Shown piece after piece: positions 23,931 through 32,431 of a stretch of DNA of 45,928 bases (the first letter of the stretch is position 1; each line of letters begins with the position of its first letter). Made by a program: the position numbers and the translations under genes. The notes beneath the pieces are model-generated. The model was not told where the DNA came from, made no database searches, and worked only from the letters and a program-made list of their open reading frames with translations. This DNA comes from Micromonospora sp. U21 (GTDB lineage: Bacteria > Actinomycetota > Actinomycetes > Mycobacteriales > Micromonosporaceae). The DNA lies in contig NZ_JAGPYK010000043.1 of assembly GCF_018070045.1 (NCBI RefSeq), positions 1 to 45,928 of the forward strand, given 5' to 3'.

Positions 23931-24539
23931 CTACCCGGGTACGGAAATCGACGCACGGTTGATGTAGGCGACCTGGGCGGCGAAGGCCAGCAGCGCCGAC
24001 ACGGTGCCGACGCCGATCGCGAACCCGGACGACAGCCCCGCAAGTCCGGCCAGCAGCGTGACCGAGAGCCCCGCCAGCAGCGCGTTCACCGCACCCACCA
24101 TCGCCGCCGTGGTGAGCAACAGCTGCGCCCGCCCAGGCGCGTTGCCGACCGCCGCCCAACTCGCCCGCATGATGCCCTCGCCCTGCACCGCATCGGCGAA
24201 GAAGTCGTGCTCGCCGGCCAGCCGGTGCTGGTAGTACGCCCGGATGCGCTGGATCCGCGCGAGATCCAGCTCGTTCTCCACCATGTTCTGCACCAGCCGC
24301 AGGAAAGTGAGCAGTCCGGTGATCATCAGCGTGGGAAGCACCGCCCCGAGGTACGGCCCGACGAACGCCGCGTTGCTGGCGACGAAACCGAGCCCGATCA
24401 GTGCGGCGGAGAGCATGGAGAGGAAGACCGTCGCCCGGCCGACCGACTCGGTGACGGTGGCGCTGCGGGAGGTCTGGAGCACGAAATGCTCGGTGGTCAG
24501 GGCGGTGAGCAACGCCTGCTCGCGTTCTCCGTCGTCCAT
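23931..24539 (-). CDS. Four-TM membrane protein of unknown function
   Basis: The 202-residue product has two hydrophobic helices at about 35-80, a cytoplasmic charged helix-rich middle (LARIQRIRAYYQHRLAGEHD) and two to three helices at about 140-195. I recognise no named family, though the layout (HFVLQTSRSATVTESVGRAT first, then 2 TM, amphipathic helix, 2 TM) recurs in uncharacterised actinobacterial proteins. GAGGTGC precedes ATG 24539. It lies 75 bp upstream of pdxY on the same strand and could be co-transcribed with it. Confidence 0.65.
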   Translation of the reverse strand: MDDGEREQALLTALTTEHFVLQTSRSATVTESVGRATVFLSMLSAALIGLGFVASNAAFVGPYLGAVLPTLMITGLLTFLRLVQNMVENELDLARIQRIRAYYQHRLAGEHDFFADAVQGEGIMRASWAAVGNAPGRAQLLLTTAAMVGAVNALLAGLSVTLLAGLAGLSSGFAIGVGTVSALLAFAAQVAYINRASISVPG

Positions 24540-24647
24540 GCACCTCACCGTCCGCGCTGACCAGGGACATCGTCACGATACGAGGTCCGGGGGTGCACGG
24601 GGTCCGGAAACCGACGGTGCACGAACGGGCCAGTTACCCGCCTGCGG

Positions 24648-25685
24648 TCAGGTCCCCTCCAGACCGCGTCCGTCGTGGTGACCTCGCCGGTCGTCTCCGT
24701 CGCCGGGATCCATGCCTCGCGCCCCGTCATCGCCATCGCGGCGGCTGGACCCATGGCCCCAGGCCGGCGCCGCGAACACGAGCAGTGCGATCGCAAGGAC
24801 CGGCATGAGCCCCAGCAGCGGTGCCGTCGCCAAGCCGGGTGAGGAAGTGTGGCCGAGCGCCACGGCAACCTCCACGTGCGAGCGGATGCCCGGCTCAAGG
24901 AACGCGGACTGCTGGCTGAACGAGTGCATCTGTTCCAGGACAACTGGGCGGAGCGGCGCCACAGCCGCCAGGTCAGCGTCGATGACGGCTGCGATCAGCA
25001 CCAAGGCCCCCAGCATGCCCGGAACGCCGAACCGCCGCTGTCGGCCGGCGGCCACCACGAGCACCGTCAGCCCGGCGACAACCGCGGCGATGGTCGGCAA
25101 CTGCGCGGCGAGCGCGACCAGCAGCCGGGGCAGACCGCCTCCGCCGACGGAGACGAGCAGGGCGACGGCCAGCCCTGCGACGGCGGCCCATGCGACCCAA
25201 CGGAGCCACCGTGTGTCGGTCCGCGCCCGATCGGTCAACGTCACGACCGATCCGCCGCAGATCAACGCCAGGCCCAGCAATGCCGGCCAATGCTGCGTGA
25301 CCTGCGCCGACAACGCCTCACCCAGCCACGCGAGATCCTCGCCGACGGACGGACGTGGAGCGCTCAGCGGCGCGTAGAACGGCGACAGGTACCTCGGCCC
25401 GTCCGAGCCCTTCGCCGACACCACGGCGTCGACGGCGAGCACGCCGACACCAGCGGCCACGGCGACGCGACCGCGCCCGGCACCGAACAGCACGATCACC
25501 GCGAGGCCGGTCAGTGCCACCCCGGTCGCCTGCCCCGCGAGGACCAACGCGCCCGACAGCGCGCCAGCCACATGCACCACCGCCGAGCCGGCAACCACCG
25601 ACCAGCACACCGATCCAGCAGACAGCCGCACGGCGCACATCCAACCACGGGGCACGGTCGGCTCGTCGCCGCCGACGCCCACCAA
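24648..25685 (-). CDS. Multi-pass membrane protein of unknown function
   Basis: The 345-residue protein has about eight hydrophobic helices, a periplasmic-like loop around residues 95-130 (YLSPFYAPLSAPRPSVGEDL), another around 265-300, and a highly charged Asp/Arg/Gly/His tail (about 322-345). I cannot assign a family. The start is uncertain because TTG 25685, GTG 25682 and ATG 25640 all lack a clear ribosome-binding site. It lies 25 bp after the D-cysteine desulfhydrase-like gene on the same strand. Confidence 0.55.
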   Translation of the reverse strand: MVGVGGDEPTVPRGWMCAVRLSAGSVCWSVVAGSAVVHVAGALSGALVLAGQATGVALTGLAVIVLFGAGRGRVAVAAGVGVLAVDAVVSAKGSDGPRYLSPFYAPLSAPRPSVGEDLAWLGEALSAQVTQHWPALLGLALICGGSVVTLTDRARTDTRWLRWVAWAAVAGLAVALLVSVGGGGLPRLLVALAAQLPTIAAVVAGLTVLVVAAGRQRRFGVPGMLGALVLIAAVIDADLAAVAPLRPVVLEQMHSFSQQSAFLEPGIRSHVEVAVALGHTSSPGLATAPLLGLMPVLAIALLVFAAPAWGHGSSRRDGDDGARGMDPGDGDDRRGHHDGRGLEGT

Positions 25686-25710
25686 CCCGGACGACGCCGA
25701 CCGGTGTTCC

Positions 25711-26682
25711 CTATCGTCCAGGCGAGAGGCTCTCGGCGAACGCGGGAATCTCGGGGTGCCCGAACATCCCGGGAAGCCCGCCCGTGTGGATGAAGACCGT
25801 CGTGTCGCCCGGTTCGATCTCGCCTCGCCGAATCGCCGCGATGAGTCCCGCCATCGCGCGCCCGGTGTAGGTGGGGTCGAGGATGATCCCCTCGAGCCGG
25901 GCGACGAGCGTCAGCGCCTCCTCGACCGTCGCGGTCAGGCTTGCGTAGCCCTTCCCGACCTGGTCACGGTCGATCCGCAGGTCGTCGGCGCGAACGTCCG
26001 GCGCGAGCGGAGCGACGAACCCCGCGACGCGCTGCCGGGGGTCGTCCACCGCCCCCACATCGACACCCAGCGTGCGGTCCGGGCCCAGGCTCGCGACGAG
26101 CCCGGCCATCGTGGCGCCGGAGCCGAGCGCGACCACGGCGGTACGCAGGTCGGGCACCTGGGACAGCAACTCCTCGCCACACTGTGCGTAACCGCGGGCC
26201 GCCAACGGGGTGGACCCGCCGAACGGGATGAGGGCGGGGCGTGCACCTTCGGAACGCAGCCGGTCGCACACCCGCATGGCGGCGTCTGCAAGCGCCTGCC
26301 GACCCTGCGTACCGGTGAAGACGACGTCGGCGCCGAGGAACGCATCCAGAACGAGGTTGCCGGTTCGAGCCGCCGCCGGTTCACCCGGAAACACCAGCAC
26401 GGCGCGCAGACCGAGGCGCGCGGCGGCCGCGGCGGTGAGCCGGGCGTGGTTGCTCTGTGGCGCCCCCGTGGTGACCAGCGTGTCGGCGTCATTCGCGAGG
26501 GCTTCGGCGACCGTCCACTCCAACTTGCGGATCTTGTTGCCGCCGCCGCCGAGGCCGGTGAGGTCGTCCCGCTTGACGAGAAGATCATCGTGACCGAGCC
26601 CGAGCGCGGTGGCCAGGCGGGGCATCGGTTCCACCGGTGTGGGCCACGTGCCGAGCGTGAGCGGAACGATCGGTCCGGACAT
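25711..26682 (-). CDS. D-cysteine desulfhydrase/ACC deaminase-family PLP enzyme
   Basis: The 323-residue protein is a fold-type II PLP enzyme. KRDDLTGLGGGGNKIRKLEW near residue 37 contains the PLP lysine. APQSNHARLTAAAAARLGL, ALGSGATMAGL and the terminal FIHTGGLPGMFGH are family motifs. ACC deaminases and D-cysteine desulfhydrases share these, and the exact substrate cannot be decided by eye. GAGGAG precedes the ATG. Confidence 0.88.
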   Translation of the reverse strand: MSGPIVPLTLGTWPTPVEPMPRLATALGLGHDDLLVKRDDLTGLGGGGNKIRKLEWTVAEALANDADTLVTTGAPQSNHARLTAAAAARLGLRAVLVFPGEPAAARTGNLVLDAFLGADVVFTGTQGRQALADAAMRVCDRLRSEGARPALIPFGGSTPLAARGYAQCGEELLSQVPDLRTAVVALGSGATMAGLVASLGPDRTLGVDVGAVDDPRQRVAGFVAPLAPDVRADDLRIDRDQVGKGYASLTATVEEALTLVARLEGIILDPTYTGRAMAGLIAAIRRGEIEPGDTTVFIHTGGLPGMFGHPEIPAFAESLSPGR

Positions 26683-26803
26683 GCTGGTGACTCCTCAGTG
26701 TCGGCGTGGCACGGCGACGGTCGGCGCGACTCGCACCCTATGTCCCGGCCGTACGGTCGCCTCCACTCGCCGGCCGCCTCGGCGTTCGGCCTGCGGAACG
26801 GCC

Positions 26804-27679
26804 CTACCTCAGGAAATCCAGTAGTTGCCGTGCGGTCTCCTCGGGAGCCTCTTCCGGAATGAAGTGCCCAACCGGGACCGGCCCGCCGCGAACGTCGTCG
26901 GAGCATTGCCTCCAGATGCCGAGCGGGTCGTCATAGAGCTTCGCGACCTGACCCCGTTGACTCCAGAGAAACAGAACCGGGCACGCGATCTTGCGGTTGC
27001 CTCGGTCCGCCTCGTCCTGCTGGTAGTCCAACGTCGCGGCCGCGCGGAACTCCTCGCAGATCGCGTGGGCGGTAGCGGGATCGCTGAACTGCCTGACGTA
27101 GGCGGCTCGCACCTCGGCTGGGAACGCGTCCTTCACCTCAGGCCACGTGTCGAGCATGAAGTCCACGAGGACGGCGGGAGCCGCGTCAATGAACCGCTCG
27201 GGCACCGGCGCCGGTGCCGCCAGGAAGGACCAGACCCAGTACGAGAGGCTGAACGTCTTGTCGGCACGGTCGTACACGTCGCCGACCGGTACGACGTCCA
27301 GGACGGCGAGCCGGGTGACGACGTCTGGTTCGTCGAGCGCGAGACGGTAGGCGCACCGCGCTCCGCGATCGTGCCCGACGAGCCTGAACCGCTCATGACC
27401 CAGACTTCGCATGACCTCGATCTGGTCGCGGGCGATCGCTCGCATGCTGTACGGCTCATGGTCGGCGGCGCTGGGCGGTTTACTGCTGTCCCCCCAGCCG
27501 CGCATGTCGGTGACGACCACGGTGTGGTTCTCGGCAAGCTGCGGCGCTACGCGGTGCCACATGAGGTGCGTCTCTGGAATGCCGTGCAGGAGGAGAACCG
27601 GGGGGCCGCTTCCGCCACGGCGTCCGTGGATCGTCGCCCCCGAGGTAGGGATGTCGAACTCCTCGAATCCCTCGAACAT
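26804..27679 (-). CDS. Alpha/beta hydrolase, haloacetate dehalogenase/epoxide hydrolase type
   Basis: The 291-residue protein aligns along its length with fluoroacetate dehalogenases. The nucleophile motif GHDRGAR has Asp104, with Arg105 and Arg108 that bind the carboxylate. Asp128 and a His in VGHFIPEE (272) complete the triad. The halide pocket is changed: the family His149 before Trp150 is Val149 (SYWVWSFL), and Phe211 sits where Tyr212 is expected. I infer a related ester or epoxide substrate, or a bulkier halo-acid, and not fluoroacetate. Translation starts at ATG 27679 behind GGAGG. Confidence 0.82.
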   Translation of the reverse strand: MFEGFEEFDIPTSGATIHGRRGGSGPPVLLLHGIPETHLMWHRVAPQLAENHTVVVTDMRGWGDSSKPPSAADHEPYSMRAIARDQIEVMRSLGHERFRLVGHDRGARCAYRLALDEPDVVTRLAVLDVVPVGDVYDRADKTFSLSYWVWSFLAAPAPVPERFIDAAPAVLVDFMLDTWPEVKDAFPAEVRAAYVRQFSDPATAHAICEEFRAAATLDYQQDEADRGNRKIACPVLFLWSQRGQVAKLYDDPLGIWRQCSDDVRGGPVPVGHFIPEEAPEETARQLLDFLR

Positions 27680-27850
27680 GGCCCCGGATCCTCCGCGACT
27701 CGTGCGGACCGTGATCGCACGGTCATCTCCGGCAGCACCCGTGACGGGCGGCGTGGACCGCCGTGGGACCGGCTCCGCCCAGCTCTCCTGGGACAGGTAC
27801 GACGCTAGCAGGGGAAGAGGAAATGGTCGGACTTCAGGCGGAATATCCAG

Positions 27851-29377
27851 TCACGCCTCGGCGGCCAGCGCGAGGACGTCTCGCGCCGTCGGCAGTGCCG
27901 CCTCGCGGTGCGCCGGGACGAGTCCGATGCGGGTGCGTCGGTCGAGCAGGTCGTCGACGGTGAGCGCGAGTTCGTGCCGGGCGGCCCAGAGAAGTTCCGC
28001 GCCGGTGACCGGGATGTCGGGGCCGATCGGCCGCCGGAGTTCGGTGGGCGCGTCGGCCAGGACGTCGACTGCCTCGGTGCCGTACCGGTTGATGAGCCGG
28101 CGTGGCGCGGGGACCCGGGCCAGCTGTGTTCTGCTCGCCGCTCCGGGCAGCGGGAGGCGACGGGTGCGGCAGGGGCCGGCAGCGAGGCGGCGCTGACGGA
28201 CGGCGGTGTCGACGGCGTCCTGGGCCATCCGGCGGTAGGTGGTGAGCTTGCCGCCGATCACGCTGATGATCCCGTCGGGGTCGTCGATGACGGCGTGTCG
28301 GCGGGAGAGGTCGGCGGTTCGGGTGTCGGCGTCGGCGAGCAGCGGCCGTAGCCCGGCGTAGGCACCGAGGACGTCGGTGGGTTGCAGCGGCTGATCGAGG
28401 ACGCTGTTGAGGACGTCGAGCAGGAACGCGATGTCGGCGTCGGTGGGTTGCGGTACATCGGGGACCGGTCCGCTCACCGGCTCGTCGGTCAGCCCGGCGT
28501 ACACCAGGCCGTCGGTCTGGGGCAGGGCGAAGACGTAGCGGGTGAACTCGCCGGGGACCGGGATGGTGAGGCCGGCCCAGAGTCCGCCCAGACGGGCGGC
28601 GGACAGGACGATGTGGGTTCCCCGGGACGGGCGTAGGCGGACGTGCGGGGTCAGGTCGCTGGCCCACACGCCCGTGGCGTTGATGACGGCGCGGGCGGCG
28701 ACGTGCATGCGTGCCCCCGTACGGGTGTCCTCGATGGTGGCGCCCTCCCGGTGCAGGCTGATCGCCCGGCAGCGGGTCAGGACGCGGGCGGAGTGCGCCG
28801 TGGCGGCGCGCGCGAGGCCGACGACGAGGCGAGCGTCGTCGCAGAGCTGGCCGTCCCAGGACAGGTGTGCTCCGCGGAGGCCGGCCGGCCGCAGGGCGGG
28901 TGCCATCGCGCCCGCTTCGGCCGAGCCGAGCCTGCGCGTTCCGGGCAGGGTCCGTCGGGAGGTTCCGGCGCAGGCACGCAGGAGGTCTCCGGCGTGCAGG
29001 CCGGCCGCCGCGGCGCCCGCCTGCCAACGGCTGGTGTACGCGGTCGCCGGCAGCAACATCGGCAACGGGCGCGTCAGGTGCGGCGCGGTGCGAGTCAGCA
29101 GCAGGTGGCGCTCGGCGGCGCTCTCGTAGGCGATGCCGACCTGGCCGTGTGCGAGATATCGCAGGCCGCCGTGGATCAGTTTGGAGCTCCAGCGGGAGGT
29201 GCCATGGGCGAGATCGTCGGCGTCGACGGCGACCACGGACAGTCCGCGGCTGGCGGCGTCGAGCGCCACTCCGGCGCCGGTGACACCCAGCCCGACGACC
29301 AGGACGTCGACGGGCGCCCCGGCGGCGAGCTCGGTGAGGTCACGTTCCCGGCGGGAGACGGTCAGCGAGGTTTTCAC
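27851..29377 (-). CDS. glpD: FAD-dependent glycerol-3-phosphate dehydrogenase GlpD
   Basis: The 508-residue protein has a dinucleotide-binding GLGVTGAGVALDAASRG at residue 29, the GlpD block GTSRWSSKLIHGGLRYLAHG at about 59, and a C-terminal DAO_C helical domain (about 380-505). It oxidises sn-glycerol-3-phosphate to dihydroxyacetone phosphate, passing electrons to quinone at the membrane. AAGGAGG sits three bases before GTG 29377. It is divergent from the alkyl-DHAP-synthase-like gene with only 45 bp between starts, so the two are almost certainly co-regulated through the inverted repeat at 29395. Confidence 0.9.
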   Translation of the reverse strand: MKTSLTVSRRERDLTELAAGAPVDVLVVGLGVTGAGVALDAASRGLSVVAVDADDLAHGTSRWSSKLIHGGLRYLAHGQVGIAYESAAERHLLLTRTAPHLTRPLPMLLPATAYTSRWQAGAAAAGLHAGDLLRACAGTSRRTLPGTRRLGSAEAGAMAPALRPAGLRGAHLSWDGQLCDDARLVVGLARAATAHSARVLTRCRAISLHREGATIEDTRTGARMHVAARAVINATGVWASDLTPHVRLRPSRGTHIVLSAARLGGLWAGLTIPVPGEFTRYVFALPQTDGLVYAGLTDEPVSGPVPDVPQPTDADIAFLLDVLNSVLDQPLQPTDVLGAYAGLRPLLADADTRTADLSRRHAVIDDPDGIISVIGGKLTTYRRMAQDAVDTAVRQRRLAAGPCRTRRLPLPGAASRTQLARVPAPRRLINRYGTEAVDVLADAPTELRRPIGPDIPVTGAELLWAARHELALTVDDLLDRRTRIGLVPAHREAALPTARDVLALAAEA

Positions 29378-29394
29378 ACGCCTCCTTGCGATGC

Positions 29395-29413
29395 AGTGAC
29401 GTTCGGTGTCACT
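29395..29413. promoter_or_regulatory. Candidate operator between glpD and the flavoprotein gene
   Basis: AGTGAC-7 nt-GTCACT forms a 19-bp inverted repeat centred between the two divergent starts, with a third GTCAC at 29416-29420. The nearby TetR gene (32428-33018) is a possible binder. Confidence 0.5.
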
Positions 29414-29422
29414 CTGTCACAC

Positions 29423-30988
29423 ATGAATATGGAAGGGGAAGCGTCGACCGTCGGGTGGGCCCGCTGGGGCACCACCAAGAACGCGAAGGCGCTACCGGAC
29501 GCCGCTTCGACGCTGCTGGCGCAGGTGCTCGACCTGACACCCCCGCCGCCGGCCGTACCGCTGGCCGAGGTGACGGTGCCCGACTGCGAGCTGGACGACG
29601 CGGTCCTCAACGCGCTGCGACAGACCCTGGGCACCGAGCGGGTGGTCACCGCCCACGACCCCCGGGCACGGCACTCGTCGGGCATGTCGACGCCCGACCT
29701 GCTGCGCCACCGGCACGGCAAGGTGCGGGTAGCCCCGCAGGCCGTGCTCCGCCCGGCCGACCACGCCGAGGTCGTGTCCATCCTCGACATCTGCTCCCGG
29801 TACCGGGTGGCCGTGGTCCCGTTCGGCGGCGGCACCTCGGTCGTGGGCGGGCTCACGCCGTCCGCGAAGCAGCACTTCGCCGTCGACCTGAGCCGGCTGA
29901 GCAGCGTCGTCGCCATCGACCCGTTGTCGCGGACCGCCACGCTCCAGGCCGGACTACGCGCCCCACGGGCCGCGGAGCTGCTCGCCGAGCACGGGTTCAC
30001 CCTCGGCCACGTCCCACAGTCCTACGAGTACGCCACCATTGGTGGATTCGCCGCCACCCGGTCATCCGGTCAGGCGTCCGCCGGCTACGGCCGCTTCGAC
30101 GACATGGTCGTGGCGTTGACGGTCGCCACACCGCGGGGCACCGTCCGGGCGGGCCGCGCCCCCGCCTCGGCCGCCGGCCCCGACCTGCGACACCTCTTCC
30201 TCGGCAGCGAGGGGACACTCGGCGTCATCACCGACGTGACCGTTCGGATCCGGCCTCTACCGGCGCGGTCACACTACGAGGGCTGGCGGTTCAAGTCGTT
30301 CGCCGACGGCCTGCACGCCGTGCGGCGGCTGGCGCAGGACGGACCGCGGCCCACGGTGCTCCGCCTGTCCGACGAGGTCGAGACCATGATCGGGGCGACG
30401 GGATCCGGGCGCGCCGACGGCGGCTGCCAGCTCATCGCCGGATACGAAGGAACGGACGTCCATCCCACCGTCGAAGCGGCCGCTGATGTCCTGGCGGCGC
30501 ACGGCGGGGTGCCACTGGGCGAAGAGCCGGGTCAGCAGTGGGCACGGCACCGCTTCGACGCCCCGTATCTGCGGGACGCGCTGCTCGACGCCGGGGCGTT
30601 CGCGGAGACCCTGGAAACCGCGGCGTACTGGTCGGCGCTGCCGGCGGTGCACGACCGGGTCCGGCAGGCGATCCTCGACGCGTTGCCGGACGGGGCGCTG
30701 GTGTTGGCGCACGTGTCCCATGTCTACGAGACCGGCGCGTCGCTGTACTTCACGGTGATCTGCTCTCCCGGTTCGAATCCGGTCGAGCGCTGGCGGAAGG
30801 CGAAAGCGGCGGCCAGCGACGCGATCGCCGCCGCGGGCGCCACCATCAGCCACCACCACGGTGTGGGCGCGGATCATCGGGCCTGGTACGCCGCCGAGAT
30901 CGGCGACGTCGCCGTGGACCTGCTGCGGGCGGTCAAACAGCAGCTGGACCCGGCCGGCATCCTCAATCCCGGCATCCTGGTGCCGTAG
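29423..30988 (+). CDS. Alkyl-dihydroxyacetonephosphate synthase-like FAD oxidase
   Basis: The 521-residue protein has a VAO-type FAD domain (about 90-280: PFGGGTSVVGGLTPSA, then TIGGFAATRSSGQAS and LGSEGTLGVITDV) and a C-terminal substrate domain. Features of eukaryotic ADPS are present: SHVYETGASLYFTV, a conserved R in the T-R-S-S-G-Q loop, and the HHH cluster at residues 477-479. In ADPS these swap an acyl for a long-chain alcohol on DHAP to make ether lipids. Whether this bacterial protein does so is unknown; the M. tuberculosis Rv2251 group is the closest described. The lipid kinase follows with zero spacing. A much longer in-frame start exists but runs antisense to glpD. Confidence 0.85.
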   Translation: MNMEGEASTVGWARWGTTKNAKALPDAASTLLAQVLDLTPPPPAVPLAEVTVPDCELDDAVLNALRQTLGTERVVTAHDPRARHSSGMSTPDLLRHRHGKVRVAPQAVLRPADHAEVVSILDICSRYRVAVVPFGGGTSVVGGLTPSAKQHFAVDLSRLSSVVAIDPLSRTATLQAGLRAPRAAELLAEHGFTLGHVPQSYEYATIGGFAATRSSGQASAGYGRFDDMVVALTVATPRGTVRAGRAPASAAGPDLRHLFLGSEGTLGVITDVTVRIRPLPARSHYEGWRFKSFADGLHAVRRLAQDGPRPTVLRLSDEVETMIGATGSGRADGGCQLIAGYEGTDVHPTVEAAADVLAAHGGVPLGEEPGQQWARHRFDAPYLRDALLDAGAFAETLETAAYWSALPAVHDRVRQAILDALPDGALVLAHVSHVYETGASLYFTVICSPGSNPVERWRKAKAAASDAIAAAGATISHHHGVGADHRAWYAAEIGDVAVDLLRAVKQQLDPAGILNPGILVP

Positions 30989-31852
30989 GTGCGGTCCTTC
31001 GCAGTGATCCTCGGGCCCACCGCGCGCCGAGGGTTGTCCCGCCTGATGCCGGTGGCCCATCTGCTCCGCGCCGCCGGCGCCCGGATCCGGGTCGAATACA
31101 CCCAGACGGTCGAGCAGGCCCGCCAGTGCGCCACGGCGGCGATGCACACCGGTGAGGTGGTCGTCGCCGCCGGGGGCGACGGCACCATCCGGCTGCTCGC
31201 CGGCGTCGTCGCCGACACCGACGGACTGCTCGGCGTCGTCCCCGCCGGACGCGGCAACGACTTCGCCCGCCAGCTCGGGTTGCCGCACTCCCCGGACGCG
31301 GTCGCGGACCTGCTGCTGCACGGAAGGCCGCGGCACCTCGACGTCCTCCGCGTCGCGGGTCGGACCATCGTCGGCAGCGTCTACGTCGGCGTCGACGCGG
31401 CGGCCAACGAGCTGGCGAACCGGTCGCGCCTGCCCGCACCGCTGGTGTATCCCACCGCCGGCCTGCGGGCGCTGCTGCGCTGGCCGCGCACCCGGTACAC
31501 GATCACGGTGGACGGCCGGACGGAGCAGACGTACGCCTACACGGTGGTGGTCGCCAACTGCGGGTACTACGGCGGTGGCCTGCACGTCGCCCCGGCGGCG
31601 CAGCCCGACGACGGGACGATGGACGTCGTGGTGATCGGACACGCGCCGAAGCTGCTGTTCCCGATCGCGCTGCGACAGATGCGCACCGGCCGGCACGTGG
31701 AGCGCCGACACGTCTTCTCCTACCGCGGCACGTCGGTCACCGTGTGCGCCGACCGTCCGATGACCGTGTACGGCGACGGTGATCCCGTCGGCCGGACCGA
31801 CCAGCTGCACGTCGAGGTTTGCCCGCGGGCCCTGCGCGTCATCACCGGCTAG
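30989..31852 (+). CDS. Diacylglycerol-kinase-fold lipid kinase (DagK/YegS type)
   Basis: The 287-residue protein has the DAGK catalytic motif VVVAAGGDGTIRLLAG at about residue 52 and VPAGRGNDFARQLGLP at about 84. A C-terminal beta-sandwich carries DDGTMDVVVIG. It should phosphorylate diacylglycerol or a related lipid with ATP at the inner face of the membrane. Its GTG follows the TAG of the flavoprotein gene with no gap, so the two are translated together. The mycobacterial counterpart Rv2252 has diacylglycerol kinase activity. Confidence 0.9.
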   Translation: MRSFAVILGPTARRGLSRLMPVAHLLRAAGARIRVEYTQTVEQARQCATAAMHTGEVVVAAGGDGTIRLLAGVVADTDGLLGVVPAGRGNDFARQLGLPHSPDAVADLLLHGRPRHLDVLRVAGRTIVGSVYVGVDAAANELANRSRLPAPLVYPTAGLRALLRWPRTRYTITVDGRTEQTYAYTVVVANCGYYGGGLHVAPAAQPDDGTMDVVVIGHAPKLLFPIALRQMRTGRHVERRHVFSYRGTSVTVCADRPMTVYGDGDPVGRTDQLHVEVCPRALRVITG

Positions 31853-31930
31853 GTGTTCCAGAGCCAACTCGAACCAGTTCCGGGCTTCGACATCGGGATC
31901 GTGTCGGTGGTGGCCGCCAGAATCGGTGGC

Positions 31931-32431
31931 ATGAGTGCCCAGGTGCAGTTGAGGGATGTCGAGGAAGCCGATCTGGAGGTGTTCCACCAACAGGAGAACG
32001 ATCCCGAGTCGGTCCGCCGGTCGAAGTTCACTCCGCGTGACCGGGAGACCTTTATGAAGCACTGGACGACGAAGGTTCTCGGCGATCCCGGTGTCTTCGT
32101 CCAGACGGTGACCATCGACGGTGCCACGGCCGGCAGCATCGTGGCCTGGTGGATCCAGGACCAACGGTTCATCGGCTACTGGCTGGACCGGCGGTACTGG
32201 GGTCGGGGTGTGGGGACCGAGGCGTTGCGGCTGTTCCTGGGCCGGGAAAAGACCCGGCCGCTCTACGCGGACCCGGTCGGCACGAACACCGGCTCCGTCC
32301 GGCTGCTGGAGAAGCTCGGCTTCCAACAGATCGACACCGTGCGCCACGGAGAAAACGAGCACGTCCTGCTCATGCTGGCGAGTCACACCAGTTCAGCGAA
32401 CGGCACTCAGGATTCGCGGGACGGAGCCTAG
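31931..32431 (+). CDS. GNAT-family N-acetyltransferase
   Basis: The 166-residue protein is a RimJ/RimL-type acetyltransferase. It opens VQLRDVEEADLEVFHQQEND, has the acetyl-CoA loop IGYWLDRRYWGRGVGTEALR (Q/R-x-x-G-x-G/A) near residue 89, and ends with NTGSVRLLEKLGFQQI. The acceptor is unknown. ATG 31931 gives the family start; an in-frame start at 31853 would add 26 unrelated residues. Its stop overlaps the stop of the convergent TetR gene by 4 bp. Confidence 0.85.
   Translation: MSAQVQLRDVEEADLEVFHQQENDPESVRRSKFTPRDRETFMKHWTTKVLGDPGVFVQTVTIDGATAGSIVAWWIQDQRFIGYWLDRRYWGRGVGTEALRLFLGREKTRPLYADPVGTNTGSVRLLEKLGFQQIDTVRHGENEHVLLMLASHTSSANGTQDSRDGA

Noticed and set aside
28643..29422. In-frame N-terminal extension of the flavoprotein
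   Set aside because: It runs antisense to glpD and carries no family sequence; the start at 29423 gives the normal length.
30766..30785. GGTTCGAATCC, a tRNA T-arm-like sequence
   Set aside because: It lies inside the ADPS-like coding frame as the residues SPGSNPVER, and no acceptor stem, anticodon arm or D-arm can be built around it.
30269..32386. 705-codon open frame on the minus strand
   Set aside because: It is antisense to the ADPS-like, lipid kinase and GNAT genes, all of which have clear motifs; its Arg/His/Gln-rich translation has none.
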